Positions 62,734 to 64,000 of a stretch of DNA of 64,000 bases are shown one piece after another. How positions within the stretch are numbered: position 1 is the first letter of the stretch; every line of letters starts with the position of its first letter. A program made the translations under genes and the position numbers. The stretch spans positions 62,001-126,000 of the forward strand of contig NZ_JACAPG010000008.1 of NCBI RefSeq assembly GCF_013385825.1, in the 5' to 3' direction. Source of the stretch: Pseudomonas reactans (GTDB lineage: Bacteria; Pseudomonadota; Gammaproteobacteria; Pseudomonadales; Pseudomonadaceae). The notes beneath the pieces were generated by a model that saw only the letters and a program-made list of their open reading frames with translations, was not told the origin of the DNA and did not search any database.

Positions 62734-64000
62734 GACCCGTCTCCAGCCAGTTCAACGGTGCGCAGTCGGCGAACGGCAGCTCAAGTTGCTGCAACGCGGC
62801 GTGCCAGTCGCCCAGGCGTTCGGCGTCCAGCGCCTGGCCGGGCGGCGCTTGCAGCAACCAGACGCGGGTGGCGGTGGCGCTGCGAGCGAGTTCGGCGATC
62901 AGTGCCAGGCTGCCGCGATCCGGCGAGCGGCGTGGGTCGCAGGCGATGGCCAGGCGGGCGGGCGGAAAGCGCGAGAGTTGCTCCAGTAGTTTGTGGCGTG
63001 ATTCGCGGCTGTCGAGGATGCCGGCGTTCTTCACACTGGCGGGTAGCTTGGGCGGCCAGGGATGTTGATCTTCCAGTTCGATGGCGACCAGCAGGGCACC
63101 GTCGCTTTCCAGTTCACTGACGCCGCCGCTGATGGGGTGCAACTGCTCGGGCGCAACATCGTTGACCCCAAGGCGCTCGCTGCTCGGCATCAGGCGTTCG
63201 CGTAATTGGCTGTAGCCGGGCAGGTTGAGGTCCAGGCGCAGGGCGGCGCTCCCGCGTTTCCAGCGCCACAGGCACAGCAACGCGAGGATCAGACGGGGCA
63301 GCAGGCCATAGACCAGCAGCACGCCGACCAGCCAGGCGGCCCAGGCTTGGCGGGCGCTTTCGATATTCAGGGCGGAGTCGCCGCTGGCGCGGATCATCTC
63401 GACGGTCGGCACATTGAAGCCCAACAGAGCAGGCAAGGTGCCGAGGGCCTGGGTGACGGCGACGAAGGTGTCGGCACCGAGAATGGTGGTTTCCCACACG
63501 AAGCCGTAGCGGCGGGTAGCGAGTAGCGTAAGCAGAATCACCATGGCGCTGAGCAACGCCAACAACCATAGACTGTTGACCAGCGCCCCTACGGCCCAGC
63601 GATTGAGTTTCTGCCGTTGCAGTAGCAGTAACAGTGCTGGCGCCAGTTGGGCGGCTTTGGCATCACGGGCGAATTTTTCGCTGAGCCACAACCATAGTCG
63701 CCCGAGGCTGGCACTGTGTTCACCGGCAAACAGTAGGCCCAACGCCCAACTGATCAGCAGGATCAGGTTCAAGCCAAGCAGGCTGCCCAAGGCCCAGAAC
63801 ACATTTACCGGTGTTAGACCGTTGCCCAGTGCAGCAAACGCCAGCCCTGCGCCGCTGGTCACCGCGACAATTGCCAGCAGCACCAGCGCCAGACGCGCAC
63901 CTTGCAGCCAACGGGTGAGGGCGTTCGTGAGCCCATCGCGTTCGGCCAAGTGCAAGGCGCGCTGCTGGATACGTGTCGGCAGGTCGCCCCCAGCTGTGCG
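62726..64000 (-). CDS. DUF2868 membrane protein (partial, 5' end outside window)
   Basis: The frame runs in from the right edge without a start codon that fits the family, so the N-terminus is missing; 424 codons are seen. At least four hydrophobic segments occur (near 40-62, 74-96, 142-165 and 230-255 of the visible part), followed by a soluble C-terminal domain with E-L-E-D-Q-H-P-W-P-P and D-S-R-E-S-R-H-K-L-L-E-Q-L. This matches the DUF2868 family, always found next to a DUF3482 GTPase as here. The 8-bp overlap implies coupled translation. Confidence 0.83.
   Translation of the reverse strand, partial: RTAGGDLPTRIQQRALHLAERDGLTNALTRWLQGARLALVLLAIVAVTSGAGLAFAALGNGLTPVNVFWALGSLLGLNLILLISWALGLLFAGEHSASLGRLWLWLSEKFARDAKAAQLAPALLLLLQRQKLNRWAVGALVNSLWLLALLSAMVILLTLLATRRYGFVWETTILGADTFVAVTQALGTLPALLGFNVPTVEMIRASGDSALNIESARQAWAAWLVGVLLVYGLLPRLILALLCLWRWKRGSAALRLDLNLPGYSQLRERLMPSSERLGVNDVAPEQLHPISGGVSELESDGALLVAIELEDQHPWPPKLPASVKNAGILDSRESRHKLLEQLSRFPPARLAIACDPRRSPDRGSLALIAELARSATATRVWLLQAPPGQALDAERLGDWHAALQQLELPFADCAPLNWLETGHD

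Overview
The window looks like chromosomal DNA of a Pseudomonas, most likely of the P. fluorescens group. The evidence is GC-rich coding sequence, dense short palindromic repeats of the REP type typical of that group, and long runs of genes in the order I know from P. aeruginosa (spuI/B-H; serA to thyA). About 57 protein genes are called. I see no rRNA or tRNA gene, insertion sequence, prophage or CRISPR array.

Layout. 1-4.1 kb: a CYTH/CHAD triphosphatase (cut by the left edge) divergent from argE and argA of arginine synthesis. 4.1-12.8 kb: organosulfur acquisition, with a lone TauA-like binding protein, an OprD-family porin, the 1-Cys peroxiredoxin LsfA and the desulfonation operon ssuEADCBF. 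12.8-13.5 kb: a TetR regulator. 13.7-24.1 kb: polyamine uptake and gamma-glutamylation (spuI, spuB-C-D-E-F-G-H), with no SpuA/PuuD hydrolase in its usual place. 24.2-34.5 kb: a mixed region with an HD-domain protein, a GlxA-type regulator, an AhpD-like protein with a divergent AraC regulator, a penicillin/AHL acylase-family enzyme, a thioredoxin-like lipid-anchored or membrane protein, an alpha/beta hydrolase and several conserved domains of unknown function. 34.7-50.4 kb: core metabolism, with serA divergent from a D-2-hydroxyglutarate dehydrogenase, then rpiA, ilvA, rppH, ptsP, lgt and thyA. 50.5-53.3 kb: the cadR/cadA cadmium resistance pair around a MerR-type promoter. 53.3-60.1 kb: a phosphonate module with a LysR regulator, a 2-aminoethylphosphonate-type ABC transporter, an FAD oxidoreductase and a PhnZ-type diiron oxygenase. 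60.1-61.4 kb: an unrecognised repeat protein with calcium-loop-like motifs, followed by a miniature copy of itself. 61.4-64 kb: a GTPase (DUF3482) and a membrane protein (DUF2868) cut by the right edge.

How the genes work together. SsuABC imports alkanesulfonates, SsuE supplies FMNH2 and SsuD releases sulfite. SpuD-H imports polyamines, SpuI/SpuB glutamylate them and SpuC transaminates them. SerA and the D-2-hydroxyglutarate dehydrogenase form a couple in which the second enzyme removes the by-product of the first. The phosphonate transporter feeds oxidative enzymes that break down aminoethylphosphonates. The most unusual items are the repeat protein at 60120-61360, the PhnZ-type enzyme lacking a neighbouring PhnY hydroxylase, a possible arginine-coding leader ORF before argA, and a substrate-binding protein that has lost its second lobe.
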